DNA from: JBFWNG01 sp050251195
GTDB lineage: Bacteria; Bdellovibrionota_B; Oligoflexia; Oligoflexales; Oligoflexaceae
Length of the DNA stretch: 64,000 nt
Assembly (NCBI GenBank): GCA_050251195.1
Contig: JBFWNG010000010.1
Span: forward strand, 62,001 to 126,000
Direction of reading: 5' to 3'
Below, piece after piece: positions 1 through 8,790 of the stretch. The notes under the pieces are model-generated. The model searched no databases. It had not been told where the DNA came from and worked only from the letters and a program-made list of their open reading frames with translations. Numbering within the stretch: the stretch's first letter is position 1; the number at the start of each line of letters is the position of its first letter. A program made the position numbers and the translations under genes.

Positions 1-46
1 AAATTCGAATTGACTATGACGAAGACAGCCACCTAGGAAGCGAGTA

Positions 47-2464
47 ATGGTGCGATTTCGAACCATCACCCTTGGCGTCGCCGCATTTTCTTCCATCGTT
101 TTTGCCCAAGTTCCCCTGGCGAACAAAAAATTCGAAGAAATTATCAAAAAGTATGTGTTCGTGGGCGACTTCTCGATTAAACCCGAGACGGTGCAGAACA
201 ACCAGGAAGAAGTGTTTTGGCGCTATCCAATAACTATTCAAGATCCGGTGTTTGAACTTCCTTTTGTATTCCCTAAAGCATCCTCGGAACTCGCAAACCT
301 AGAACTCCCTGCGACGCCAGGCTCAGGACGCGCTATCCAACATCTTAACCGCGGACGAACTCTTTTCCTCGAAGGCAAGTACGCCGAGGCAAGATCCACA
401 TGGCTCACGGCACGAAGCAAATATGGGAAAGATTATGAATTCCACAGACGATGCGACTATTTTATAGCGCTTGCCTTCCTAAATATCGCGCATACGGCGA
501 ACGACGCGAGACAAAAGAAACTCGCACACAATAACGCAGCAACGTTTCTTTCATGGGCATTCGAAGAGAAAAGACACTTGGCAGATCCTGTTCTGGAGAA
601 TCTCACGCCGCAAGCGCTTTATTCGCTAGGAGCCATCTACTACAACTACGGCAGGTATGCGGCCGCTTACGGCATCGCGAGCGAAGGCCTCAACTATTTG
701 CGAAAAACAGGGCGTACCGAGTACAGATCCCAATTGCGAAGGATCCTTGCCGAGTCTTACGTCAAAAACCGAGACTATCTAGAAGCGGTGTCCGAACTCG
801 ATGTGGCTTTGCGGCAAGACACAGACATCAAAGAGGCATCCTCAATTTTCGCCCGCGTAGGCGACATCTATTTTGACCTTAATAACTTTCCGTTAGCAGA
901 AGATGCCTACGAACTTGCGTTAGGCATCGACAACCAAATCGATCGTATTCAACCCGTCCAGTTTGTTCTCAGAGGTGAGTCGCTTTTTTGGATGGGAAAA
1001 TACGAAGAGGCGATCAAGATGCTGACGTATGCGCTCGATCGCGAGAATCACAAGAATTCCCTTGGCCTTCTCAACAACGATTTTCTAGCTGTAGCCACGA
1101 TCAGAATTGCTGACGCGTGGTTAGCTCAAGCCAGTTACGAGAAGATCAAAGCTGCCAAGAAGAAATTGGCCCTCGCGGAAGCGAGCAAAGACCTTACCAA
1201 GAACCATCAAAAGGAATATCTCAAGGTAAAGAGCGAATACGAAAAAACGGTTTTGCCTCTGGAAAAAGCCAAGCTTCAGTACTTCCGGCATATCGACGAA
1301 TTTCCATCTCATCCGACTGCCGCCTACTCGAAAATTCGCCTCGCCTGTTTGGAACTTCCCGAATATGAGGGCAAAAACGTTGCTCACGCCCGCAAAGTCT
1401 TGGACGACATTAAGACGAATAAGGGAGAGAAAGACGCCTCCACCATCGTTCCTGAAGCCATGCACCTTGCATGGGCTTGCCATGTGGCCTCCTTCGCCCA
1501 ACGCGAGCGCACAAAGGAGATGGTCCAACGAGTCAAGGAGTTCTACACTCTCTACCCCCATTCAAAATTTCTTGCAGACCTTATAGGTCCCGTTAAAGAA
1601 GTGCAAGCAAGCGCGATAGAAGAATATTTCAAGAGCGGGGATATCCACAGCGCGGTCTCATTTTTTGAAAAGACGAGGCCTTCTCTTTTCGAACATGTCG
1701 ATCCCGAGTTGCAAAGGAAATTGTTCATAGCCTACGTCGACTTATATTTACCAAAGAAGGCAGAGGAATTTTGGGGAGACATCGATCCAAAAGAAGACGC
1801 ATTCTCCCTATTGAGACGTGCTACCGTTGCCTCCGAACTCTTTGAAAGCGAAAAAACGGATAAATGGCGGGCAAGATCGGAGGAGGTTTCCAAGAGCTTG
1901 ATGAAAACGGATCTCACCAGTATCACGAAAGAAACGCCGTTGATGCTCTATATCAATAGAATTATGAACACGCGCGCCGCAATCCACCACAAACCCTGGA
2001 TCATGAAAATCGCCGAGAGCTGGGCCACTAAAGACACAACTATCATGTGTCAGGTGAGCTTTCCGCTCCTTTCAAAGGCTTGGAGCAACAAAACCGCCGG
2101 ATTCGATCGCGAAAAAATCAAAGAAGAAACCATCAAGATGATGGACGAGCATCTGAAGGACATTTTTGCCTATAAGAAGAATTGCGGCTATTCTCTTCTC
2201 GAATTCGAACTTCTTGTGCTAAGCGACCAACCAACCCTGCTCAAAGAGCGTCTCCTAGCGCGAACGTTCCTGCCCCTAGACGACACAGTTGTGAATATCT
2301 ATTGGGCCATCGGAGAAAAGCTTAAGAACGCGAAAGACGATAAAGGCGCTCGCGAAATATGGCAGTTTCTCGTAAAGAACGGTCCCAAGGACCTGCCTCA
2401 GGTTCGATATTCCAAATTGCGGCTCGAGAGCAAAAAGTCTGAATTCGAGCGTCTTTGGGATTGA
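47..2464 (+). CDS. Secreted TPR-repeat protein, function unknown
   Basis: The 805-residue product opens with a signal peptide-like stretch (about residues 1-20, ending in a hydrophobic run and FAQ). The rest is almost entirely helical. Tetratricopeptide-type repeats are clearest around residues 95-360 (motifs such as LFLEGKYAEA and IYFDLNNFPLAEDAY) and recur near 770. A Lys/Glu-rich coiled segment lies near residues 370-410. No catalytic motif is visible. TPR arrays usually scaffold protein complexes, so a periplasmic assembly role is possible but unproven. An AGGAAG-like ribosome site precedes the ATG. A chemotaxis transducer follows after about 150 bases on the same strand, with no obvious terminator between. 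Confidence 0.8.
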   Translation: MVRFRTITLGVAAFSSIVFAQVPLANKKFEEIIKKYVFVGDFSIKPETVQNNQEEVFWRYPITIQDPVFELPFVFPKASSELANLELPATPGSGRAIQHLNRGRTLFLEGKYAEARSTWLTARSKYGKDYEFHRRCDYFIALAFLNIAHTANDARQKKLAHNNAATFLSWAFEEKRHLADPVLENLTPQALYSLGAIYYNYGRYAAAYGIASEGLNYLRKTGRTEYRSQLRRILAESYVKNRDYLEAVSELDVALRQDTDIKEASSIFARVGDIYFDLNNFPLAEDAYELALGIDNQIDRIQPVQFVLRGESLFWMGKYEEAIKMLTYALDRENHKNSLGLLNNDFLAVATIRIADAWLAQASYEKIKAAKKKLALAEASKDLTKNHQKEYLKVKSEYEKTVLPLEKAKLQYFRHIDEFPSHPTAAYSKIRLACLELPEYEGKNVAHARKVLDDIKTNKGEKDASTIVPEAMHLAWACHVASFAQRERTKEMVQRVKEFYTLYPHSKFLADLIGPVKEVQASAIEEYFKSGDIHSAVSFFEKTRPSLFEHVDPELQRKLFIAYVDLYLPKKAEEFWGDIDPKEDAFSLLRRATVASELFESEKTDKWRARSEEVSKSLMKTDLTSITKETPLMLYINRIMNTRAAIHHKPWIMKIAESWATKDTTIMCQVSFPLLSKAWSNKTAGFDREKIKEETIKMMDEHLKDIFAYKKNCGYSLLEFELLVLSDQPTLLKERLLARTFLPLDDTVVNIYWAIGEKLKNAKDDKGAREIWQFLVKNGPKDLPQVRYSKLRLESKKSEFERLWD

Positions 2465-2612
2465 ACAAAAACGGCACATATTGCCAATTTAAGTAAATCG
2501 CAAAAACCTCCATTTTTGTGAACCGTCTCAACGCCCTTTTCCCATTCAAAAAAACTATCGACGCAATTGTGTGTAAAGACTTGCGCATTTCTTCCGATGC
2601 TAGGAAAAGCTC

Positions 2613-4334
2613 GTGACCCATACCATGGAGTTTTGGATGCTCAAGCAGGTCCGTAATCCTTACTTTGTAGGCGCTCTGGCAGCGATACCAGCCGCAGCGA
2701 TCGCGTTGGTTCCGTTTTTCGAGCCAGAACCCTTCTTATTCCCCTTTCTCGGCCTCTGCATGTGGATTCTTTGCATAGCGGGCGTAGTAGCGTCGAAGAA
2801 TGGCGCCAACGAAGATCAAGTTTCCCAACTGAAAGCACAAATTGCTAACTATAAAGGCGAACTAGAAAACCTCCACAAACTCGACACGCAGGACTCGAAA
2901 AAATCGGAAGCGCTCATCCGTAGAAAAGTTGAAAAGGAATATGAAGTTCGGCTGGTAACTCTGGAAGAAACCGTTAGAGAAGCCCAACTCCGAGAGCAGG
3001 CCCTCACCTTACAGTTAGGTAACAAGGACAATCATATAACGCATAATAACCAGGTTATCAGGGAACTCAAAGAAAATCTGGCGAGCTTCAAAGCCGAGAT
3101 CCAATCGCGCAAAGACGACCCAGTTCTCGAAATTGGATTGCTCAACGAAAGAATAAATCGTTTTGAGCACTTTATTAAGGAAAAAGACGAGTTTCTCGTT
3201 TTGCACGAGAACCTTTTGCGACAAATTCTCGACTTGATCCCGCAAGTGCACAAGCAACTCGATTCCGTAATCGACCATACCGAATCGTCCGCGATCGAGA
3301 TCGGCGACAAGATTCGCTACATCTATGAAAAGGCACAGCAACACTTAGAAGAATCGAACGAGATCAACAAGCAGTTTTCCGGCAAGGTCCCCAACGTCAA
3401 CTCCGCAGGCAAAGAATATCTGTCGCTTTCATCCGTTATTGAGCACTCGTTGAGGTTATTGAAGGAAATGACGGAGATGTTGGAAGAAAACGGTCGATTG
3501 AACTTGGACTACTCAAGATCGATCGAAGCGATTCTAGAAAACACAGCGACGATCAACAAGATCACGGAAGATATCCAGTATATTTCCGACCAAACTAACC
3601 TTCTCGCGTTGAACGCCGCGATTGAGGCGGCTAGGGCGGGGGAACACGGCCGAGGCTTCAGTGTCGTTGCCGAAGAAGTTCGAAAACTTTCCGACCGTAC
3701 AAACCAAGCATCGAACGACATTACCCAAATCGTTGGTAAAGTTAACGATTCAGTTGAGGCTATCTCTAAGTCACTTACCGACAACATGACGAAAACCGAA
3801 GGCAAAAAAGAAAGCGTCAACAGTGCCGTGAAATCACTTCTTGAATCCGCGAAAGAGTCAACAGAGGTCTTCTCAGGCTTGGTTGACAATGCGGTCGTGA
3901 GCTCGGAAGCCGTCGCACAAAACATCGATCAGATTATTCTCAGTTTGCAATTCCAGGATATTACGAAACAGGAAATCGAAGCGGCCGTAGTACCTATCAA
4001 ACAAATCGGCAGACTTGCGGAAGAAATGATCTCCAAACGAGACTACGAAGAAAAAGCTACAGGTACGCACGGCATCGCGAGACCGAGCAAACCAACACCT
4101 TCGGCTCCAAGCAAGCCTAAGATAGTTTCTGCGCCAAAACCCGACACAAACCTTGACGTGAAAGCGGGTGGCGGACTTCTAGAATTCGGTGCCCCTGAGT
4201 CAGAACCCACTCCTGCTCCGGCAGCCCCAAAAGCTTCGGATCCCGACTTTATTGCTCCCGAACCTAAAAAGGAAGATGGTGAAGAACCTTCAGAACCAAT
4301 TTCCGTAGGAAGAGGAGAGGTTTTGCTGTTCTGA
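2613..4334 (+). CDS. Methyl-accepting chemotaxis protein without a sensor domain
   Basis: 573 residues. Two closely spaced membrane helices (about 18-36 and 41-60) are followed directly by a long coiled coil and the MCP signalling hairpin. The highly conserved tip (NLLALNAAIEAARAGE, then GRGFSVVAEEVRKL) lies near residues 325-362 and contacts CheA/CheW in known MCPs. There is no periplasmic ligand domain and no HAMP domain, so it probably senses an intracellular or membrane state. An FQDIT motif at about residue 450 resembles other transducers of this type. The tail is long and rich in Pro and Ala and lacks the CheR-binding pentapeptide. The start is GTG, chosen because AGGAAAAG sits 4-10 bases upstream. 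Confidence 0.9.
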   Translation: MTHTMEFWMLKQVRNPYFVGALAAIPAAAIALVPFFEPEPFLFPFLGLCMWILCIAGVVASKNGANEDQVSQLKAQIANYKGELENLHKLDTQDSKKSEALIRRKVEKEYEVRLVTLEETVREAQLREQALTLQLGNKDNHITHNNQVIRELKENLASFKAEIQSRKDDPVLEIGLLNERINRFEHFIKEKDEFLVLHENLLRQILDLIPQVHKQLDSVIDHTESSAIEIGDKIRYIYEKAQQHLEESNEINKQFSGKVPNVNSAGKEYLSLSSVIEHSLRLLKEMTEMLEENGRLNLDYSRSIEAILENTATINKITEDIQYISDQTNLLALNAAIEAARAGEHGRGFSVVAEEVRKLSDRTNQASNDITQIVGKVNDSVEAISKSLTDNMTKTEGKKESVNSAVKSLLESAKESTEVFSGLVDNAVVSSEAVAQNIDQIILSLQFQDITKQEIEAAVVPIKQIGRLAEEMISKRDYEEKATGTHGIARPSKPTPSAPSKPKIVSAPKPDTNLDVKAGGGLLEFGAPESEPTPAPAAPKASDPDFIAPEPKKEDGEEPSEPISVGRGEVLLF

Positions 4335-4401
4335 TTGTTATTTCCGAGTACAGAACGATCCCATTAAAGCGACATAACCGATTCTTTCTGCCTTTCCAAA
4401 T

Positions 4402-4447
4402 TTCCGCGCCTTCGCGTTCAAAAATGCATAATCGCGGAAGCGCGGAA
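4402..4447. repeat. GC-rich inverted repeat upstream of the winged-helix gene
   Basis: The arm at 4402-4416 (TTCCGCGCCTTCGCG) is almost the reverse complement of 4433-4447 (CGCGGAAGCGCGGAA), with one mismatch and one wobble over 15 bases and a 16-base AT-rich loop. No U tract follows, so it is not a standard intrinsic terminator. It could be an RNA structure after the chemotaxis gene or a protein-binding dyad. Confidence 0.5.
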
Positions 4448-4484
4448 CTATCGAAGCGCCGAACTATAGAAGCGCGAAGTCTCA
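4437..4484. repeat. Three tandem imperfect 16-bp repeats
   Basis: Three consecutive 16-base units read GAAGCGCGGAACTATC, GAAGCGCCGAACTATA and GAAGCGCGAAGTCTCA. The first two differ at two positions; the third is more diverged. They lie about 110 bases before the winged-helix-like gene at 4591 and overlap the right arm of the inverted repeat. Iterated sites of this spacing can be operator arrays, which is inference here. Confidence 0.55.
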
Positions 4485-4590
4485 AGAACCGGACTCCGAT
4501 TCAAAGTTCCAATTTAGATCTTGAATGACCGCACGTTTTTCCTTATTTCATAATCCAAGTAAAAAACAATTTATCAACTCTGGAGGAAGC

Positions 4591-5130
4591 ATGGCTTTAC
4601 AGCATCAGGGCATTTTAGTGTCCGAGATAGAGCAATGGGTCAGGTCGACCAACTTTATTACACACTTCATTACACGCCTTCGACGAGAGGTCGGATCCGG
4701 CTTACAACCGACGTCGAACACAGAAGTGGCGGACTTGAGAAAGAGAATAATAGTAGAGGAAACGCGAATTCGGGTAGACCAGATCGTTATTAACACGAGC
4801 AATAAACCGCTGACCAAGAAGCTATTTGAGGTATTTCTTGCGACGCCTGACGGCAAACAAACCAAAAGCGACCTTATTCAGAAGATTTACCACGAGAATG
4901 ACTATAACGATCGATCGGAACGATACAAGATCGCCTTGCAACAGAACCTCGTGAAGCTGATAAGCCGCGCTCGCAAATTAATGTCCGACGTGTCGTCGGT
5001 TCATTCGCCGCTAAAAAACGTAGAGTGGTTTGCGTTTGATCCGACCGAGGAGGCGTGGACTCTGTGTAAGGACCGCACCAAGTCGCTTTCAGAATGCCTG
5101 CGCGAAGATTTTGGTAAACAACTTCCTTAA
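4591..5130 (+). CDS. Winged-helix-like DNA-binding protein (tentative)
   Basis: 179 residues from the ATG preceded by a strong GGAGGAAG ribosome site. A longer frame starting 22 codons upstream lacks one. The first 70 residues are polar. The segment from about residue 70 to 130 (KLFEVFLATPDGKQTKSDLIQKI, given here only as a region, then a basic helix with LVKLISRARKLM) looks like the helix-turn-helix plus recognition helix of response-regulator-type winged-helix output domains. No receiver domain is present. The 3' end overlaps the convergent ChaN-like gene by 42 bases. Function is not known; a transcription factor is the best guess. Confidence 0.6.
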   Translation: MALQHQGILVSEIEQWVRSTNFITHFITRLRREVGSGLQPTSNTEVADLRKRIIVEETRIRVDQIVINTSNKPLTKKLFEVFLATPDGKQTKSDLIQKIYHENDYNDRSERYKIALQQNLVKLISRARKLMSDVSSVHSPLKNVEWFAFDPTEEAWTLCKDRTKSLSECLREDFGKQLP

Positions 5131-6741
5131 CGTTACCTGGTCTCCGGTTAGAAATAGCTCCGACATGGCGTTTGCTGGGATTCTTTGGCCCAGCACGCCA
5201 TTGTAGAGTTGATATCCAAGAATCTGACCGAGATCGCGACTCACTTCAAAGTGCGATTTGGTGTCTATCTCGAGAAATTTTTTTGGCAAAGTAAGACGCT
5301 TTCCGCCGTTTGTTTGATGATGCATCCAATCATGAAATTCGACGATGCATTTAGCAGCCTCTCTTCTTAGTTTGGCTCGGCCTATCAAACGTTTCCTTGA
5401 ACTCACTTTCACGAAATTCTTGAAAGTTTCGAGATCCGTCCCTTTCCGACGAGGGTTAAGGATCTTAGATGCGATGGTTCCACCCGCTGATTCTAAAATT
5501 CGGCTCAAAAACATTTCTGATTCCGGAAGATTTTGCAGCATCTTTGGTTTGAACAGGACATACAAGAATTGCCCGCAAGCATAAGCTAGATTGTTTAAGG
5601 AAAGATCTGCGATCAAGAACACATTGGCGAACGATAGGAAATAGAATCCGTCGATGATTGTTCGTTCGACAATACATTCCATCATTTCGTCCGAAATCCC
5701 GTACTTGGTCTGCAAATAATCAAGGGTCTCTTGCTCAGGCGACCAGTACACGTCGAAGCGAGTGATTTCGGATCGCCTAACGGGCAGCTTAAGAAACGAG
5801 CATAATTCTTCTACAAGCGATAATACGTGGGAATCTATATCAAAGGTTTCTTCGGTATAAATCTCACCGTAGTTATCGTAATAATCTCTTTCTTGGACAT
5901 AGGTTTCGATGTTCCGCGTCTCTTCCCAAATGGTATACGAGTGCCACTTTATCCATGGTGGAGAATTTAAAATACAGTACTTATTTTGACCGAGATCGAG
6001 ATATTCAGACGATGGCGACGAATGCGGAGTCGGATTCAAGAAATAATAACGGTCAACATTAGTGAAGATCCTCAAAACCTTTGTGCCTATCGATTTTGAT
6101 TCGTTCTGCAGTTTCTCGGGAAGGTGTTTGTCGGCGAGGTGATATTCGCCAATCATGCACATTATGACTGCTTGCGGCTTAGCTTTGGATAGCGCAAGTA
6201 ATTCCTTCGCGGCGAACTGATCTCTTTTGTCGAGCTTATCCTTACCGGATGATTTGGTGTTGATTCCAACGACCTTGTAGTTGGCTTCACGAGCAAAGTC
6301 GAGAATCATCTTGTAATTATTCCAGGGAAAACCCCAGGTTCTTTCGTAATCACATAGTTCGAGGAATTCCTGTTCCTCGTACTCGCCCGTCATATATTTA
6401 TCCAGATGCTTTTGGTCGTTTGCCCGAAACATTTCTAACGCGATGATGACTTCCTTCTTTGGTCTCTGGGCCCGCAGAGCATCCAGAAGTCTATAGAGAC
6501 CTCGTTGGGACTGTTTAAGCGTGTGAAAATCACCGTAAAGCACGATCTGGTGTCGCATGATTTCATTGAGAATCGTGGATAAAGTTGTCTTCTTGAAGGA
6601 TCTCGGCAATGAAGAATGGTAGTTTTCGGAGTAGTTTAGAATAGTAGGGGAGCCCGCGTTCGAAAAAGCGCATGCCTTTTCATACGCTTTCTTGTATAGC
6701 GATCGTTGAAACTCGCTTAATTGAAGGGTGGCATCAGCCAT
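5089..6741 (-). CDS. ChaN-like (haem-binding, PF04187 type) family protein
   Basis: 550 residues with no signal peptide. Residues about 60-235 match the ChaN-like fold: VLYGDFHTLKQS near the start, then IALEMF, a D/Y-rich stretch and MCMIGEYHLADKHLP. These correspond to the conserved GDxH and EMF motifs of proteins such as Campylobacter ChaN, which bind haem. Family members are usually about 250-300 residues and often lipoproteins. This one is cytoplasmic by sequence and carries an extra 300-residue C-terminal part with no recognised motif. It converges on the winged-helix-like gene, overlapping its 3' end. The haem role is family knowledge and is not shown for this longer form. Confidence 0.65.
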   Translation of the reverse strand: MADATLQLSEFQRSLYKKAYEKACAFSNAGSPTILNYSENYHSSLPRSFKKTTLSTILNEIMRHQIVLYGDFHTLKQSQRGLYRLLDALRAQRPKKEVIIALEMFRANDQKHLDKYMTGEYEEQEFLELCDYERTWGFPWNNYKMILDFAREANYKVVGINTKSSGKDKLDKRDQFAAKELLALSKAKPQAVIMCMIGEYHLADKHLPEKLQNESKSIGTKVLRIFTNVDRYYFLNPTPHSSPSSEYLDLGQNKYCILNSPPWIKWHSYTIWEETRNIETYVQERDYYDNYGEIYTEETFDIDSHVLSLVEELCSFLKLPVRRSEITRFDVYWSPEQETLDYLQTKYGISDEMMECIVERTIIDGFYFLSFANVFLIADLSLNNLAYACGQFLYVLFKPKMLQNLPESEMFLSRILESAGGTIASKILNPRRKGTDLETFKNFVKVSSRKRLIGRAKLRREAAKCIVEFHDWMHHQTNGGKRLTLPKKFLEIDTKSHFEVSRDLGQILGYQLYNGVLGQRIPANAMSELFLTGDQVTLRKLFTKIFAQAF

Positions 6742-6858
6742 ACTTTTCTACATAAAAATGGGCAATTACGTCTCTTCCTCTCTATTTATAGTAACACGAA
6801 GAAGACGTAAAAGATGCGAACCGGCAGTAGTTAAGGAAAGGACAAAGAAAAGGATTAT

Positions 6859-7914
6859 CTAGAGCTTTTTCGTCAAAATATCCTTTTGCGAAAAATAAAA
6901 ACCACCCAATTTACCGGGCTTCTCGGCAGCTTCTCCCGGCAGGACATAATTGCAGTTAAGGCCGCCAAGATTCTTCGAAATCCAGCCTTCCATCTGCAGT
7001 TTCTTGCCAGCCTCTAAACACCGTTTCATGAGCTCGTTAGTTGGCTTTTCCTGCGTGATTCGTTCGCGAATCACCCATCCTGGCCCGTCTTCCGCCAGAG
7101 CTGTGCCAGCATACGCAATATCGCGATCGGGAAAAAACGCCCCTATTTTTTTCCTGAGCGCTTCCTTTGTCATGATCTTGTCCCGCTCCGCGATGATGGC
7201 GTTTACAAGAGGAAACGTCAGAAGGTCGCCGCCAAAAAGCATCTTCTGAGAAACGTCCAAACTGAGATAAGCCAAATGCGGCGTTCCCTTTGCTGCATAG
7301 TCATTCGATTGCTTGATCCAAGCTTCGAAATCCTTCTCGCTTTGCGTCCATTGTTGCATGTGAAGTCCTACAATCTTCCAACCGTCCTTCGTCGGCGCAA
7401 CCACTGCAAATATTCTTCCAAGCTCGGATTGGCTGAGAAGTTGGATCCAAACCCCAACTTGAAAGGGGTAACCGTAGGCGGTCGTAACTAGAACGTCTTC
7501 ATCCGCACAGGGGAGGTCTTGCTTGTCGCCGTTGACAGTGTTGAGTCCGAAAATTCTGAAGACGGAAAAATCCCAAGGCTCTTTATAGGTTTGCTTTAAC
7601 GAGCTGTACAGCTGCTCACCGAAATCCGCTTTGAGTCTTAGCCGGTCGTGAAACAGCGGCAACACCTTTGCGTCCTTGCCCTTGAGCTTGGTCAGAAAAT
7701 CGCTAACAAAACTATCCAACCCTGCGTCGGTATCTTTGAGATTTACATAGGGACCGCGACTCAAAACAGAGCAAGATGCCTTGCTTTCAGTCCCCGCGAA
7801 CAGACGTTTCCGAAGGTTTTCGGAATCGCTCACAAAGTCTGCACGGGCAGTACCAACAAAGATAAGAACGGATAGAAAGGATAAAGCTATTTTTTCGCAA
7901 CGCATGAAGAACAT
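6859..7914 (-). CDS. Secreted protein of unknown function
   Basis: 351 residues with a convincing signal peptide (hydrophobic core ALSFLSVLIFVG, cleavage after ARA near residue 26). The mature part is soluble, with four or more cysteines and no recognised catalytic motif. An alternative start is the ATG three codons in. Its 5' end overlaps the preceding 92-residue gene by 28 bases, so it is probably the last gene of the fmt-purN transcript. I do not recognise the family. Confidence 0.7.
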   Translation of the reverse strand: MFFMRCEKIALSFLSVLIFVGTARADFVSDSENLRKRLFAGTESKASCSVLSRGPYVNLKDTDAGLDSFVSDFLTKLKGKDAKVLPLFHDRLRLKADFGEQLYSSLKQTYKEPWDFSVFRIFGLNTVNGDKQDLPCADEDVLVTTAYGYPFQVGVWIQLLSQSELGRIFAVVAPTKDGWKIVGLHMQQWTQSEKDFEAWIKQSNDYAAKGTPHLAYLSLDVSQKMLFGGDLLTFPLVNAIIAERDKIMTKEALRKKIGAFFPDRDIAYAGTALAEDGPGWVIRERITQEKPTNELMKRCLEAGKKLQMEGWISKNLGGLNCNYVLPGEAAEKPGKLGGFYFSQKDILTKKL

Positions 7915-8165
7915 CCAGAAGCCTTTTCGGACTCGAGACTGGTTAACTCCCAGTTCCCAAACTCCTCGTTAACGTGATCTAAGGCGTCCTGGAGAAAACT
8001 AAACTCCAAAGCATAGATTTCTTTTACCAGAGACGTCTCAACACAATAAGCATTGTAGCAGAAAGCTTCCTTAAATGGATCGTAGATTACGCTCACACCT
8101 GCCTGCCGGTCTCTAAAAACGTATGCTTTTGTTAAAAAATTTTCTTCGTCTAAGTTAGTATTCAT
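7887..8165 (-). CDS. Small protein with C-terminal CSSC motif
   Basis: 92 residues, cytoplasmic by sequence. It contains the cysteines of a FCYNAYC segment and ends in GCSSCVAKK, so a metal site or a redox-active pair is conceivable. It begins one base after the purN stop and overlaps the next gene by 28 bases, which supports translation as part of this operon. No family was recognised. Confidence 0.6.
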   Translation of the reverse strand: MNTNLDEENFLTKAYVFRDRQAGVSVIYDPFKEAFCYNAYCVETSLVKEIYALEFSFLQDALDHVNEEFGNWELTSLESEKASGCSSCVAKK

Positions 8166-8166
8166 A

Positions 8167-8790
8167 TTATCTTTTTTCTTCGTAAGTCCGACGAAAAATT
8201 TTTCCGCCGGTGAGTGGAAGTTTTCCTTTTAGCAATTCTTTTATCGTATGCGGCAATATCTCGCATTCAGCCCGAAAGACTTTGCTTTGAATCTCGTCGG
8301 CGTTGCGGCATGTGGCAACAGCGACTTCAATCTGAGCAATGATTGCACCTTCATCATATCGCTCGTTTACAAAATGAACGGTCGCACCCGTTACAGCGTC
8401 TTTGTTCTTGTACACCGCATCGTGAACTTTCTGACCGTACATTCCCTTCCCACCGTATTTAGGGAGCAACGCGGGATGGATATTGATCACGGGACAAGAA
8501 ACCGTCTGGAGCGGAAACAGACGAACGAACCCAGCCAAAACGCATAAGTCGGGCTGGAGCCCCGCCATCCAAACCTGAAGCGAACTTACAAGGTTCACCG
8601 CCTTACTGTCAAACGCGGCAACAAAAATGGGTAGGTTCGCCTCAATGCCAATGTCGACAGCCTTGCACGCGGCATTTGAGGATATGATACCGACGACTTC
8701 AAAATCGCCTTCGGCTTGGTACTTAAGCAGGTTTGCAAGGCTTCTGCCGCCGCCCGAGACCGCTACAACTATGCGTTTAGGGCTGGTCAC
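8167..8790 (-). CDS. purN: Phosphoribosylglycinamide formyltransferase
   Basis: 207 residues, the normal size. PurN transfers the formyl group of 10-formyl-THF to GAR in purine synthesis. The catalytic region INIHPALLPKYGGKGMYG supplies the conserved Asn and His, and YDEGAII supplies the Asp of the canonical triad. The N-terminal phosphate loop reads SGGGRSL where most family members have SGxGSNL, a modest deviation. The start is GTG, within the last 14 bases of fmt, with GGGGAAAA upstream. Both PurN and Fmt use 10-formyl-THF, so the pairing is metabolically sensible. Confidence 0.92.
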   Translation of the reverse strand: MTSPKRIVVAVSGGGRSLANLLKYQAEGDFEVVGIISSNAACKAVDIGIEANLPIFVAAFDSKAVNLVSSLQVWMAGLQPDLCVLAGFVRLFPLQTVSCPVINIHPALLPKYGGKGMYGQKVHDAVYKNKDAVTGATVHFVNERYDEGAIIAQIEVAVATCRNADEIQSKVFRAECEILPHTIKELLKGKLPLTGGKIFRRTYEEKR

